The notes under the pieces are model-generated. The model made no database searches, was not told the DNA's origin, and saw only the letters and a program-made list of their open reading frames with translations. This document shows, in pieces, positions 1 to 5,734 of a stretch of DNA of 5,735 bases; positions within the stretch are counted from its first letter, which is position 1; each line of letters starts with the position of its first letter. Both the position numbers and the translations under genes were made by a program. This DNA is from DATLYF01 sp035575095. GTDB taxonomy: Bacteria > Pseudomonadota > Gammaproteobacteria > Competibacterales > Competibacteraceae. Location of the stretch: contig DATLYF010000103.1 of the NCBI GenBank assembly GCA_035575095.1, forward strand, positions 1 to 5,735, read 5' to 3'.

Positions 1-419
1 CGCAGGAAACGCTGCCGGCGCTCCCGCTCGACGGCATCGGCCGGCGGCCCGCCGAAGCGGCGGCGGACCAGCTCGGCGAGTCGGCGCGCCCAGAACTCGT
101 CCAGGACCGCCAGGGTCTCGGCCACCACCTCGTCGGCCACGCCACGCTCCTTGAGCTCGCGGCTCACCCGCAGCGGACCGTAGCCCTTGTCCAGCCGGCT
201 GTGGGCGTAGACCTCGGCAAAGCGCCGCTCGCTCAACAGGCCCTCCGCCTCCAGCCGGGCCAGCTCGGCCGTCACCTCGGTTTCCGGGAAGTTGCGCGCG
301 AGCAGCTTCTGGCGCAGTTCCAGACGGGTATGGTCGCGCCGAGCCAGCAGCCCGAGGGCAGTGCGCCGCAGCCGCCCGCGCAGCGCTGCGGCGCTCTCCT
401 CAGAACTCCTCGTCGCCAC
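1..419 (-). CDS. recX: RecX, RecA-modulating regulatory protein (3' end cut by window edge)
   Basis: RecX binds RecA filaments and limits or remodels their activity in the cytoplasm. The visible 139 residues carry the family pattern: an N-terminal helix with ALGLLARRDHTRLELRQKLL at about residues 21-40, then LLSERRFAEVYAHSR (61-75), then KGYGPLRVSRELKERGV (78-94), matching the E. coli RecX segments around AVRDHSEQELRRKL and KGYGPARIRQEL. It stops at RQRFLR, which aligns with QRFL of E. coli RecX, so roughly 15-20 C-terminal residues lie outside the window. The start is inferred as GTG at 419-417: it is the only common start codon between an in-frame TGA upstream and the conserved domain, and it gives a normal-length N-terminus. 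It overlaps the last 20 nt of recA in another frame and has no clear Shine-Dalgarno sequence, which suggests translational coupling to recA. Identity is very likely; the exact start is less certain. Confidence 0.9.
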   Translation of the reverse strand, partial: MATRSSEESAAALRGRLRRTALGLLARRDHTRLELRQKLLARNFPETEVTAELARLEAEGLLSERRFAEVYAHSRLDKGYGPLRVSRELKERGVADEVVAETLAVLDEFWARRLAELVRRRFGGPPADAVERERRQRFL

Positions 420-1455
420 CGCCGGGCAGATCGTCGTCGGCTTCGACCGTGGCGGCGCTCATCGGCGTCGCCAGGAAGTGCGCGCGGATCTTGGCCTCCA
501 GTTCGCGGGCCAGCTCCGGGTTCTCCCTGAGATAGGCGCGGGCGTTGTCCTTGCCCTGGCCGATACGGCTGCCGTTGTAGCTGTACCAGGCGCCGGACTT
601 CTCGATCAGGCCGGCGCTCACGCCGAGGTCGACGATCTCGCCCAGGCGGTTGATGCCCTCGCCGTAGAGGATCTCGAACTCGGCCTGCTTGAACGGCGGC
701 GCCACCTTGTTCTTCACCACCTTGACCCGAGTCTCGGCGCCGATCACCTCATCGCCCTTCTTGATCGAGCCGATGCGCCGGATGTCCAGGCGCACCGAGG
801 CATAGAACTTCAGGGCATTGCCGCCGGTAGTGGTCTCGGGGTTGCCGAACAGCACTCCGATCTTCATGCGGATCTGGTTGATGAAGATCACCAGCGTATT
901 GGCACGCTTGATGTTGGCGGTGAGCTTGCGCAGCGCCTGGGACATCAGCCGCGCCTGCAGGCCCATGTGGGCATCACCCATCTCGCCCTCGATCTCGGCC
1001 TTGGGCGTGAGTGCCGCCACCGAGTCCACCACCACCACGTCCACGGCGCCGGAGCGCACCAGCATGTCGGTGATCTCCAGAGCCTGCTCGCCGGTGTCGG
1101 GCTGCGACACCAGCAAGTCGTCGACGTTCACGCCGAGCTTGCCGGCGTAGACCGGATCCAGGGCGTGCTCGGCATCGACGAAGGCGGCCGTGCCACCCTG
1201 ACGCTGCACCTCGGCGATCACCTGCAGGGTCAGCGTAGTCTTGCCCGAGGACTCGGGACCGTAGACCTCGATGATGCGCCCTCGCGGCAGACCACCGATG
1301 CCCAGCGCAATGTCCAGCCCCAGGGAGCCCGTCGAGACGGCTTGCACATCCCGTGCCGCTCCGGCGTCGCCCAGGCGCATGACGGAGCCCTTGCCGAACT
1401 GCCGCTCGATCTGCGACAGGGCCGCTGCCAGGGCCTTTCGCTTGTTCTCGTCCAT
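400..1455 (-). CDS. recA: RecA, DNA strand-exchange recombinase and SOS co-protease
   Basis: RecA forms ATP-dependent filaments on single-stranded DNA, catalyses homologous strand exchange and stimulates LexA self-cleavage. The product is 351 residues, close to E. coli RecA, and starts MDENKRKALAAAL. An upstream in-frame ATG at 1506 would add 17 unconserved residues; I reject it because ATG 1455 has a strong Shine-Dalgarno sequence and begins at the family N-terminus. Landmarks fall at E. coli numbering: Walker A GPESSGKT at 66-73, catalytic Glu96 in VDAEHALDP, Tyr103, Walker B VVVD ending at Asp144, loop L1 around EGEMGDAHMG (156-165), and loop L2 with Gln194 and Phe203 in FGNPETTTGG. The C-terminus ends in the usual acidic tail (EADDD and DEEF). 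The stop TGA (402-400) lies inside the recX start region. thpR lies 89 nt upstream. The gene is intact and I see no intein or unusual residue. Identity is essentially certain. Confidence 0.98.
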   Translation of the reverse strand: MDENKRKALAAALSQIERQFGKGSVMRLGDAGAARDVQAVSTGSLGLDIALGIGGLPRGRIIEVYGPESSGKTTLTLQVIAEVQRQGGTAAFVDAEHALDPVYAGKLGVNVDDLLVSQPDTGEQALEITDMLVRSGAVDVVVVDSVAALTPKAEIEGEMGDAHMGLQARLMSQALRKLTANIKRANTLVIFINQIRMKIGVLFGNPETTTGGNALKFYASVRLDIRRIGSIKKGDEVIGAETRVKVVKNKVAPPFKQAEFEILYGEGINRLGEIVDLGVSAGLIEKSGAWYSYNGSRIGQGKDNARAYLRENPELARELEAKIRAHFLATPMSAATVEADDDLPGGGDEEF

Positions 1456-1456
1456 T

Positions 1457-1466
1457 CCCTCACCTC
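1457..1466 (-). promoter_or_regulatory. recA ribosome binding site (fixes the start at 1455)
   Basis: The transcript reads GAGGTGAGGG immediately before ATG 1455, with GAGGTG ending 5 nt from the start codon. This good Shine-Dalgarno match decides the start in favour of MDENKRK over the in-frame upstream ATG at 1506. Confidence 0.8.
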
Positions 1467-1480
1467 GTCGATGCATCGCA

Positions 1481-1507
1481 CGCAGAACACCTGCGCCTCC
1501 GCGCAAG
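1481..1507 (-). promoter_or_regulatory. Two mutually exclusive hairpins in the putative recA leader
   Basis: In the transcribed strand, CTTGCGC (1507-1501), loop GGAG, and GCGCAGG (1496-1490) form a 7-bp stem with one G-U pair. The segment CGCAG (1495-1491) can instead pair with CTGCG (1485-1481) around loop GTGTT. The two stems share 1491-1495, so only one can form at a time. No T-run follows either stem, so they do not look like terminators. The pairing is seen directly. Any regulatory role is inference, and such short GC-rich stems can arise by chance. Confidence 0.3.
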
Positions 1508-1518
1508 CGTAATATGCG

Positions 1519-1527
1519 ATTATTTCA
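1519..1527 (-). promoter_or_regulatory. Candidate recA promoter, extended -10 element
   Basis: The AT-rich gap between thpR and recA contains TGAAATAAT on the recA strand: an extended -10 TG-N followed by AATAAT, 5 of 6 matches to TATAAT. Transcription would begin near 1512, giving a leader of about 57 nt. No good -35 hexamer stands at the usual distance; a dyad occupies that position (1540-1552). An alternative -10, CATATT, lies slightly downstream. Experimentally untested. Confidence 0.4.
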
Positions 1528-1539
1528 TAGATAACTTGT

Positions 1540-1552
1540 GGGACCTAGTCCC
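1540..1552. repeat. Inverted repeat GGGAC-3-GTCCC over the thpR stop and recA -35 region
   Basis: Plus strand GGGAC (1540-1544), CTA, GTCCC (1548-1552) is a perfect 5-bp dyad whose central triplet is the complement of the thpR TAG stop codon. It is centred about 34 bp upstream of the inferred recA transcription start, where a repressor could act. It is not followed by a T-tract in the thpR direction, so a terminator role is unlikely. It does not resemble the E. coli CTGT-N8-ACAG LexA box. Confidence 0.35.
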
Positions 1553-2081
1553 TGTGCCATTCGTGACGCGGCAGGTAGCGCACCCCGTGCGGCGTGGAGA
1601 GGGATTCCACCAGCACCAGCCGCCGTGGCCGCCAGCGCAGCGGCGCCGTCTCGGGAAAGACGGGGGCGGGCCCGGGATGGTGGCGGGCCAGGGTGATGTG
1701 GGCCTGGTAGGGCCGGGTCTCCGGCCTGTGGCCGCAGGCAACGAGGCGGTTCTGCAGTTCCGCCACCAGCTCGGGCAGCGCCGGCGGCATGCAGCTCGGG
1801 CCGAGCCACAGCACGCGCGGGCGGGGCCAGTACCCCAGCGTATCCAGCTCCAACTCCAGCTCGGGCAGCGTCAACCCGGCCAGCGTCTGCCGGTAACAAG
1901 CCTCACGCTGCGGTGTAGTCGAACCGAAGAACACCAGGGTGAGATGCAGATTGTCCGGATGCACCAGCCGTCCGCCGCGCAACTGCCGGGCCAGAGCGGC
2001 CCAGCGCTGCTGATCGGCCGGCTCTGGCCACAGCGCCAGAAACAACCGGCGGCTGGATACGGCGGGCAGCTCGTCGCTCAC
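1545..2081 (-). CDS. thpR: RNA 2',3'-cyclic phosphodiesterase (ThpR/LigT, 2H phosphoesterase family)
   Basis: The enzyme opens RNA 2',3'-cyclic phosphates to 2'-phosphomonoester ends. In vitro, family members also join tRNA halves through 2'-5' bonds, hence the older name 2'-5' RNA ligase. The 178-residue protein is the usual length and carries both catalytic HxTx motifs: HLTL at 46-49, followed by VFFG, and HITL at 128-131, followed by AR. The N-terminal strand RRLFLALWP (11-19) is the typical family opening. The start is GTG at 2081-2079, 5 nt after the TPR-gene stop, with only a weak GGTGG upstream, so translation is probably coupled. Its TAG stop lies 89 nt before recA. Cytoplasmic, with no signal peptide. 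The physiological substrate is unknown. The family is clear; the exact biological role is not. Confidence 0.93.
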   Translation of the reverse strand: MSDELPAVSSRRLFLALWPEPADQQRWAALARQLRGGRLVHPDNLHLTLVFFGSTTPQREACYRQTLAGLTLPELELELDTLGYWPRPRVLWLGPSCMPPALPELVAELQNRLVACGHRPETRPYQAHITLARHHPGPAPVFPETAPLRWRPRRLVLVESLSTPHGVRYLPRHEWHRD

Positions 2082-2086
2082 GGCTT

Positions 2087-2599
2087 TCAGCCACCGCTGC
2101 CGCCGAACAACTGTTCCAGCACCTTGAGCTTGGCCTGTGAGGCCTGGTCGGCGGGATTCAGTTCCAGCGCCTTGCGGTAGGCATCGGCGGCCATTTTGAC
2201 ATAGAGATCACCTAGATTGGCGCGCACCCCTGGGTAGTCGGGGGCGTTGCCAATGGCGCTCAGCAGAGCACCGCGAGCCTTCTCGTACTCGCCTTCGCCG
2301 GCATAGAGCACTGCCAGGTTGTTGTAAGCCTCGGGCAGGCGCGGATAGCGCCGGACAATGTCGCTGAACACCTCCTCGGCACCATGGGTATCACCCTGCT
2401 CGCTGAGCAGCAGCCCCTTGAGGAAGCGCGCCTGGATGTCGTTTTCGTTACTGGCGATGGCCTGATCCAGCTTGGCCAGTGCCGTGGCCCGGTCGCCATT
2501 CTCCGCCAGCCGGCGAATGGAATCCAGATCGGCGGGCTCCTGGGCGAGAGCGGCGGTCGAGAGTAACAGGGCCAGCAGCCCGGCACAGCGATGCTTCAT
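2087..2599 (-). CDS. Secreted/periplasmic tetratricopeptide-repeat protein
   Basis: A 170-residue TPR protein of unknown specific function. The start is ATG at 2599, because it yields a textbook signal peptide: MKHR, hydrophobic core AGLLALLLSTAAL, and probable cleavage after ALA at residue 19, before QEPAD. The same frame is open upstream to 2677 but would bury this signal behind 26 unlikely residues. Cys5 is not in a lipobox. TPR units follow at about 23-53, 54-87 (QARFLKGLLLSEQGDTHGAEEVF), 88-121 (PEAYNNLAVLYAGEGEYEKARGAL) and a final unit at 122-149 (ANLGDLYVKMAADAYRKALELNP) that lacks the usual inter-helix residues. The tail LKVLEQLFGGSGG resembles an assembly or protein-contact end. TPR proteins act as scaffolds; partners cannot be told from sequence. 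It is first in the leftward block, 5 nt before thpR, and divergent from mutS. The Shine-Dalgarno sequence is weak. A five-codon mini-ORF (MGFRL) ends on the TGA that overlaps the start ATG. Confidence 0.88.
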   Translation of the reverse strand: MKHRCAGLLALLLSTAALAQEPADLDSIRRLAENGDRATALAKLDQAIASNENDIQARFLKGLLLSEQGDTHGAEEVFSDIVRRYPRLPEAYNNLAVLYAGEGEYEKARGALLSAIGNAPDYPGVRANLGDLYVKMAADAYRKALELNPADQASQAKLKVLEQLFGGSGG

Positions 2600-2636
2600 A
2601 ACCGGAAACCCATTTCGTGTCTTATCGTTGGGAATC

Positions 2637-2685
2637 CTGCCCGCAGGGCAGAGGGATCGGATCCCACTATAGTGCATGGCCGGCC
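2637..2685. repeat. Cluster of four perfect inverted repeats in the TPR-mutS divergent region
   Basis: Back to back on the plus strand are CTGCCC-GCA-GGGCAG (2637-2651), GGGATC-G-GATCCC (2653-2665), CACTATAGTG (2665-2674) and GGCCGGCC (2678-2685). The third is symmetric, so TATAGT, a 5 of 6 match to a -10 element, occurs on both strands. The 107 bp region (2600-2706) has no gene and must hold the promoters of both divergent transcripts. The dyads are seen directly; an operator role is inferred. Confidence 0.5.
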
Positions 2686-2693
2686 GCTTTCGC

Positions 2694-2699
2694 TACACT
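2694..2699 (+). promoter_or_regulatory. Candidate mutS -10 element implying a leaderless transcript
   Basis: TACACT (4 of 6 matches to TATAAT, with the conserved first, second and last positions) lies 7 nt before the mutS ATG. If used, transcription would begin at or within a base or two of the start codon. This fits the absence of a Shine-Dalgarno sequence before 2707. No strong -35 is seen. The alternative is TATAGT at 2668-2673, which would give a leader of about 27 nt. Confidence 0.3.
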
Positions 2700-2706
2700 G
2701 CCGCCC

Positions 2707-5313
2707 ATGACCGCAACCACCTCGAACATTCTCTCCCGACTGGAACAGCACACGCCGATGATGCAGCAGTATCTGCGCATCAAGGCCCAATATCCCCACG
2801 TCTTGCTGTTCTACCGCATGGGGGATTTCTACGAACTGTTCTATGAAGACGCCCGCCAGGCGGCCCGACTCCTGGACATCACCCTCACCAGCCGCGGCCA
2901 GTCCGCCGGCCAGCCCATTCCCATGGCCGGGGTGCCGTTCCATTCGGTGGAGAGCTATCTGGCCAAGCTAGTCAAGCTCGGCCAGTCGGTGGCCATCTGC
3001 GAGCAGATCGGCGACCCCAATACCAGCAAGGGGCCGGTGGAGCGCCAAGTAGTACGCATCGTCACCCCCGGCACGCTGACCGACGAGGCGCTGCTGGAGG
3101 AACGCCGCGACAATCTGCTGTTGGCTCTGCACCGCCAGGGCGAGCGTTGGGGCCTGGCCCACCTGGAACTGTCCGGCGGCCGCTTCATCGTCACCGAGGT
3201 GGAGGACGAGGAGGCCCTGGCGAGCGAGCTGGAGCGCCTCAAGCCGGCCGAGGTGCTGCTGTCCGAGGACGCCACCCCGCCTGCCTGTCTGGCCGAACAT
3301 CCCGGCCTGCGCCGTAGCCCCTCCTGGTATTTCGCGTACGACAGCGCCGAGCGCCTGCTCTGCCAGCAGTTCGCCACGCACAGCCTGGACGGCTTCGGCT
3401 GCCAGGATCTGCGGCTGGCCATCGCCGCCGCCGGCTGTCTGCTGCAGTACGTCAAGGACACCCAGAAGAGCACCCTGCCCCACCTCACCGCGCTCAGGGT
3501 GGAACGGCGCGAGGACAGCATCATCCTCGATGCCGCCAGCCGCCGCAATCTGGAGCTGGAAGTGAGCCTGAGCGGCCACCCCGAGCACACTCTGGCCGGG
3601 GTCATGGACCATACCGTCACCGCCATGGGCGGCCGGCTGCTGCGGCGCTGGCTGCACCGCCCCTTACGCGATCGCGCGATGCTGGCCGAGCGCCATGACG
3701 CCGTCGGCGAACTGCTCGACGGTGCCCACCACGAAACGCTGCGCGAGGTGTTGCGCGGCATCGGCGATATCGAGCGTATCCTCGCCCGAGTGGCCCTGAA
3801 ATCGGCACGGCCGCGCGATCTGACCGCCCTGCGCAACGCCCTCGGCCGACTGCCGCAACTCCAGGAGCGGCTGGCAGTGCTCGCCAGCCCATTACTGCGG
3901 CACCTGGCACGACTCGCCGCGGAGCAGCCCGCACTCCATGCGCTGCTATGCCGCGCCCTGGTGGAGTCTCCGCCCCCGATGCTGCGCGACGGTGGGGTGA
4001 TCGCCCGGGGTTATGACGCCGAACTGGACCGCTTGCGCGATTTGAGCGAGCACGGCGAGCAGTATTTGCTGGAGTTGGAAGCGCGGGAGCGCGTGCGCAC
4101 CGGGATCGGCAATCTCAAAGTCGGCTATAACCGGGTGCACGGCTACTATATCGAACTCAGCCGCAGCCAGGCCGAGGCGGTGCCGGCTTACTACCACCGC
4201 CGCCAAACGCTCAAGGGGGTGGAGCGCTATATCATCCCCGAATTGCGCGAATTCGAAACCAAGGTGCTGGGCGCCCGCGAGCAGGCCCTCAACCGCGAGC
4301 GGGTGCTGTACGACGAGCTGCTGGAGCGCCTCATCACCAGCCTCGCGCCGCTGCGCGAGTGTGCCGCCGCTCTGGCCGAGCTGGACGTGCTGGCCAACCT
4401 GGCCGAGCGCGCCGAGCACCTGCGCCTCACCCGCCCCGAATTGGTAATGACCTCCGGCCTGCACATCGAGGGCGGCCGCCATCTGGTGGTGGAACAGGCC
4501 CTCGACACACCTTTCGTCGCCAACGACCTGCGCCTGGACGAAGGCCGGCGCATGCTCATCGTCACCGGCCCCAACATGGGCGGCAAGTCCACCTTCATGC
4601 GCCAGACCGCGCTGATCGTGCTGCTCGCCCACATCGGCAGCTTCGTGCCGGCGAGGCGCGCGGTGCTCGGCCCGATCGACCGCATCTTCACCCGCATCGG
4701 CGCCGCCGACGACCTGGCCTCGGGCCGCTCCACCTTCATGGTGGAAATGACCGAGACGGCCAATATCCTGCACAATGCCAGCGAACACAGCCTGGTGCTG
4801 ATGGACGAAATCGGCCGCGGTACCAGCACTTTCGATGGCCTGGCCCTGGCCTGGGCCTGCGCCGTACACTTAGCGGAAAAGCGTCGTGCCTACACTCTGT
4901 TCGCCACTCACTATTTCGAGCTGACGCGGTTGCCGCAGCAATATCCGCTCATGGCCAATGTCCATCTGGATGCGGTAGAGCACGGCGATGGCATCGTCTT
5001 TCTGCATCAGGTCCAGGAGGGGCCGGCGAACCGCAGCTACGGCCTGCAGGTGGCGGCGCTGGCCGGCATCCCGGCCGAAGTGGTGGCTCAGGCCAAGCGT
5101 TACTTGGGCGAACTGGAAGGGCACGGCCTGCACCCTGCACACCGCATCAGCCATGCTCCGGCGGTCGGACGGCGGCGCTCCGAGGGGCAACTGGAGTTGT
5201 TCATCGCCCCGCCCCATCCGGCACTGGAACGGCTGCGCAGCGTCGATCCCGACGATCTCAGCCCGCGCCAGGCACTGGAGCTGCTTTATCAGCTCAAGGC
5301 GCTGCTGTCCTGA
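2707..5313 (+). CDS. mutS: MutS, DNA mismatch recognition ATPase
   Basis: MutS binds base mismatches and small loops and, with ATP, recruits MutL to start mismatch repair. The 868-residue product aligns along its whole length with E. coli MutS (853). Approximate domains: mismatch binding 1-120 with the Phe41-Tyr42-Glu43 reader motif in RMGDFYELFYEDA; connector 121-272; lever and clamp 273-574; ATPase 575-773; C-terminal tail to 868. Walker A GPNMGGKST is at 621-629 (Lys627), the conserved SGRSTFMVEM segment follows, Walker B ends MDE at 699-701 (Glu701) before IGRGTSTFDG, and ATHYFE contains His735. The tail has QLELF at 828-832, matching the beta-clamp-binding consensus, then the conserved end SPRQALELLYQLKALLS. 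The start is ATG 2707: the frame is open upstream to a GTG at 2617, but family homology begins just after 2707. No Shine-Dalgarno sequence is visible. All key residues are present, so the protein should be active. Confidence 0.98.
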   Translation: MTATTSNILSRLEQHTPMMQQYLRIKAQYPHVLLFYRMGDFYELFYEDARQAARLLDITLTSRGQSAGQPIPMAGVPFHSVESYLAKLVKLGQSVAICEQIGDPNTSKGPVERQVVRIVTPGTLTDEALLEERRDNLLLALHRQGERWGLAHLELSGGRFIVTEVEDEEALASELERLKPAEVLLSEDATPPACLAEHPGLRRSPSWYFAYDSAERLLCQQFATHSLDGFGCQDLRLAIAAAGCLLQYVKDTQKSTLPHLTALRVERREDSIILDAASRRNLELEVSLSGHPEHTLAGVMDHTVTAMGGRLLRRWLHRPLRDRAMLAERHDAVGELLDGAHHETLREVLRGIGDIERILARVALKSARPRDLTALRNALGRLPQLQERLAVLASPLLRHLARLAAEQPALHALLCRALVESPPPMLRDGGVIARGYDAELDRLRDLSEHGEQYLLELEARERVRTGIGNLKVGYNRVHGYYIELSRSQAEAVPAYYHRRQTLKGVERYIIPELREFETKVLGAREQALNRERVLYDELLERLITSLAPLRECAAALAELDVLANLAERAEHLRLTRPELVMTSGLHIEGGRHLVVEQALDTPFVANDLRLDEGRRMLIVTGPNMGGKSTFMRQTALIVLLAHIGSFVPARRAVLGPIDRIFTRIGAADDLASGRSTFMVEMTETANILHNASEHSLVLMDEIGRGTSTFDGLALAWACAVHLAEKRRAYTLFATHYFELTRLPQQYPLMANVHLDAVEHGDGIVFLHQVQEGPANRSYGLQVAALAGIPAEVVAQAKRYLGELEGHGLHPAHRISHAPAVGRRRSEGQLELFIAPPHPALERLRSVDPDDLSPRQALELLYQLKALLS

Positions 5314-5348
5314 GGGCGCGCGGTTATACGGATATGTCCAATCTCTAT

Positions 5349-5377
5349 TTAACCTACCTTGCCTGGCCAGGTAAGAT
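5349..5377 (+). promoter_or_regulatory. Candidate fdxA promoter
   Basis: TTAACC (5349-5354, 4 of 6 matches to TTGACA) and TAAGAT (5372-5377, 4 of 6 matches to TATAAT) are separated by exactly 17 bp. Transcription would start near 5384, upstream of the ribosome binding site at 5398. This would let fdxA be expressed apart from mutS. The 97 nt mutS-fdxA gap is visibly more AT-rich than the genes, which supports a promoter. Confidence 0.45.
5358..5375. repeat. 18-bp near-perfect inverted repeat between the fdxA -35 and -10
   Basis: CTTGCCTGGCCAGGTAAG has a perfect 10-bp core, CCTGGCCAGG, flanked by CTT/AAG arms. Only the G/T position breaks the symmetry, and in RNA that would be a G-U pair. It fills the spacer and overlaps the first bases of the candidate -10, a classic operator position. 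No T-tract follows on either strand, so a mutS terminator is unlikely. It does not match the IscR or Fur consensus as I know them. Confidence 0.45.
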
Positions 5378-5410
5378 GATAGATCGCGCCTTTAGCCGAG
5401 GACATCGCCC

Positions 5411-5734
5411 ATGACTTTTGTTGTGACCGAGAACTGCATCAAGTGCAAGTACACCGACTGCGTGGAAGTCTGCCCGGTGGATTGTTTCCACGAGGGCCCC
5501 AACTTCCTGGTCATCGATCCCGACGAGTGCATCGATTGCACCCTGTGCGAACCCGAGTGTCCGGCTGAGGCCATCTTCGCCGAGGATGACGTGCCCCCTG
5601 GTCAGGAGCATTTCCTCGCACTCAATGCCGAGCTGGCCAAGCTCTGGCCCACCATCACGGCGAAGAAGGACGCACCGCCGGACGCCGAAGAGTGGGACGG
5701 CAAGCCGAACAAGTTGCAGTACCTGGAGCGCTGA
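5411..5734 (+). CDS. fdxA: FdxA, seven-iron ferredoxin ([3Fe-4S][4Fe-4S])
   Basis: A small cytoplasmic electron carrier closely resembling Azotobacter vinelandii ferredoxin I and Pseudomonas FdxA. The 107-residue protein (106 after Met removal) is full length and ends KLQYLER, like the family's KLQHLER. By homology, Cys9, Cys17 and Cys50 hold the 3Fe-4S cluster and Cys21, Cys40, Cys43 and Cys46 the 4Fe-4S cluster. Cys12 and Cys25 are the two conserved non-ligand cysteines, Cys25 being the one next to the 4Fe-4S cluster in ferredoxin I. The ribosome binding site GAGGA (5398-5402) stands 8 nt before ATG 5411. It follows mutS by 97 nt on the same strand, with its own promoter-like signal. The mutS-fdxA adjacency is common in gammaproteobacteria; from memory, rpoS follows in Pseudomonas. 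The redox partner cannot be deduced. TGA ends one base before the window edge, so the gene is complete. Confidence 0.97.
   Translation: MTFVVTENCIKCKYTDCVEVCPVDCFHEGPNFLVIDPDECIDCTLCEPECPAEAIFAEDDVPPGQEHFLALNAELAKLWPTITAKKDAPPDAEEWDGKPNKLQYLER

Noticed and set aside
1456..1506. A 17-residue N-terminal extension of RecA from the ATG at 1506
   Set aside because: It is unconserved, lies in the leader hairpin region and is superseded by the strong ribosome binding site before 1455.
292..1512. A 406-codon open frame on the plus strand, antisense to the whole of recA
   Set aside because: recA is unambiguous on the other strand. In GC-rich DNA the antisense frames stay open because of third-position G/C bias. 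The antisense product is low-complexity, rich in H, A, L, D and V, with no recognisable domain.
2596..2943. A 115-codon minus-strand frame crossing the TPR-mutS intergenic region
   Set aside because: Most of it is antisense to the mutS N-terminus. Only its last codons (MGFRL) lie before the TPR start, and they could at most be a mini-leader.
3946..4869. A 307-codon open frame on the minus strand inside mutS
   Set aside because: It is antisense to conserved MutS sequence, with no domain, no ribosome binding site and the composition expected of an antisense shadow.
5314..5410. A rho-independent terminator after mutS
   Set aside because: The only strong dyad (5358-5375) has no following T-run on either strand and sits inside promoter-like elements.
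4359..5414. A 351-codon open frame on the plus strand inside mutS
   Set aside because: It is a frame-shifted shadow of mutS, rich in R, G, A and P, and overlaps the conserved ATPase domain of the true frame.
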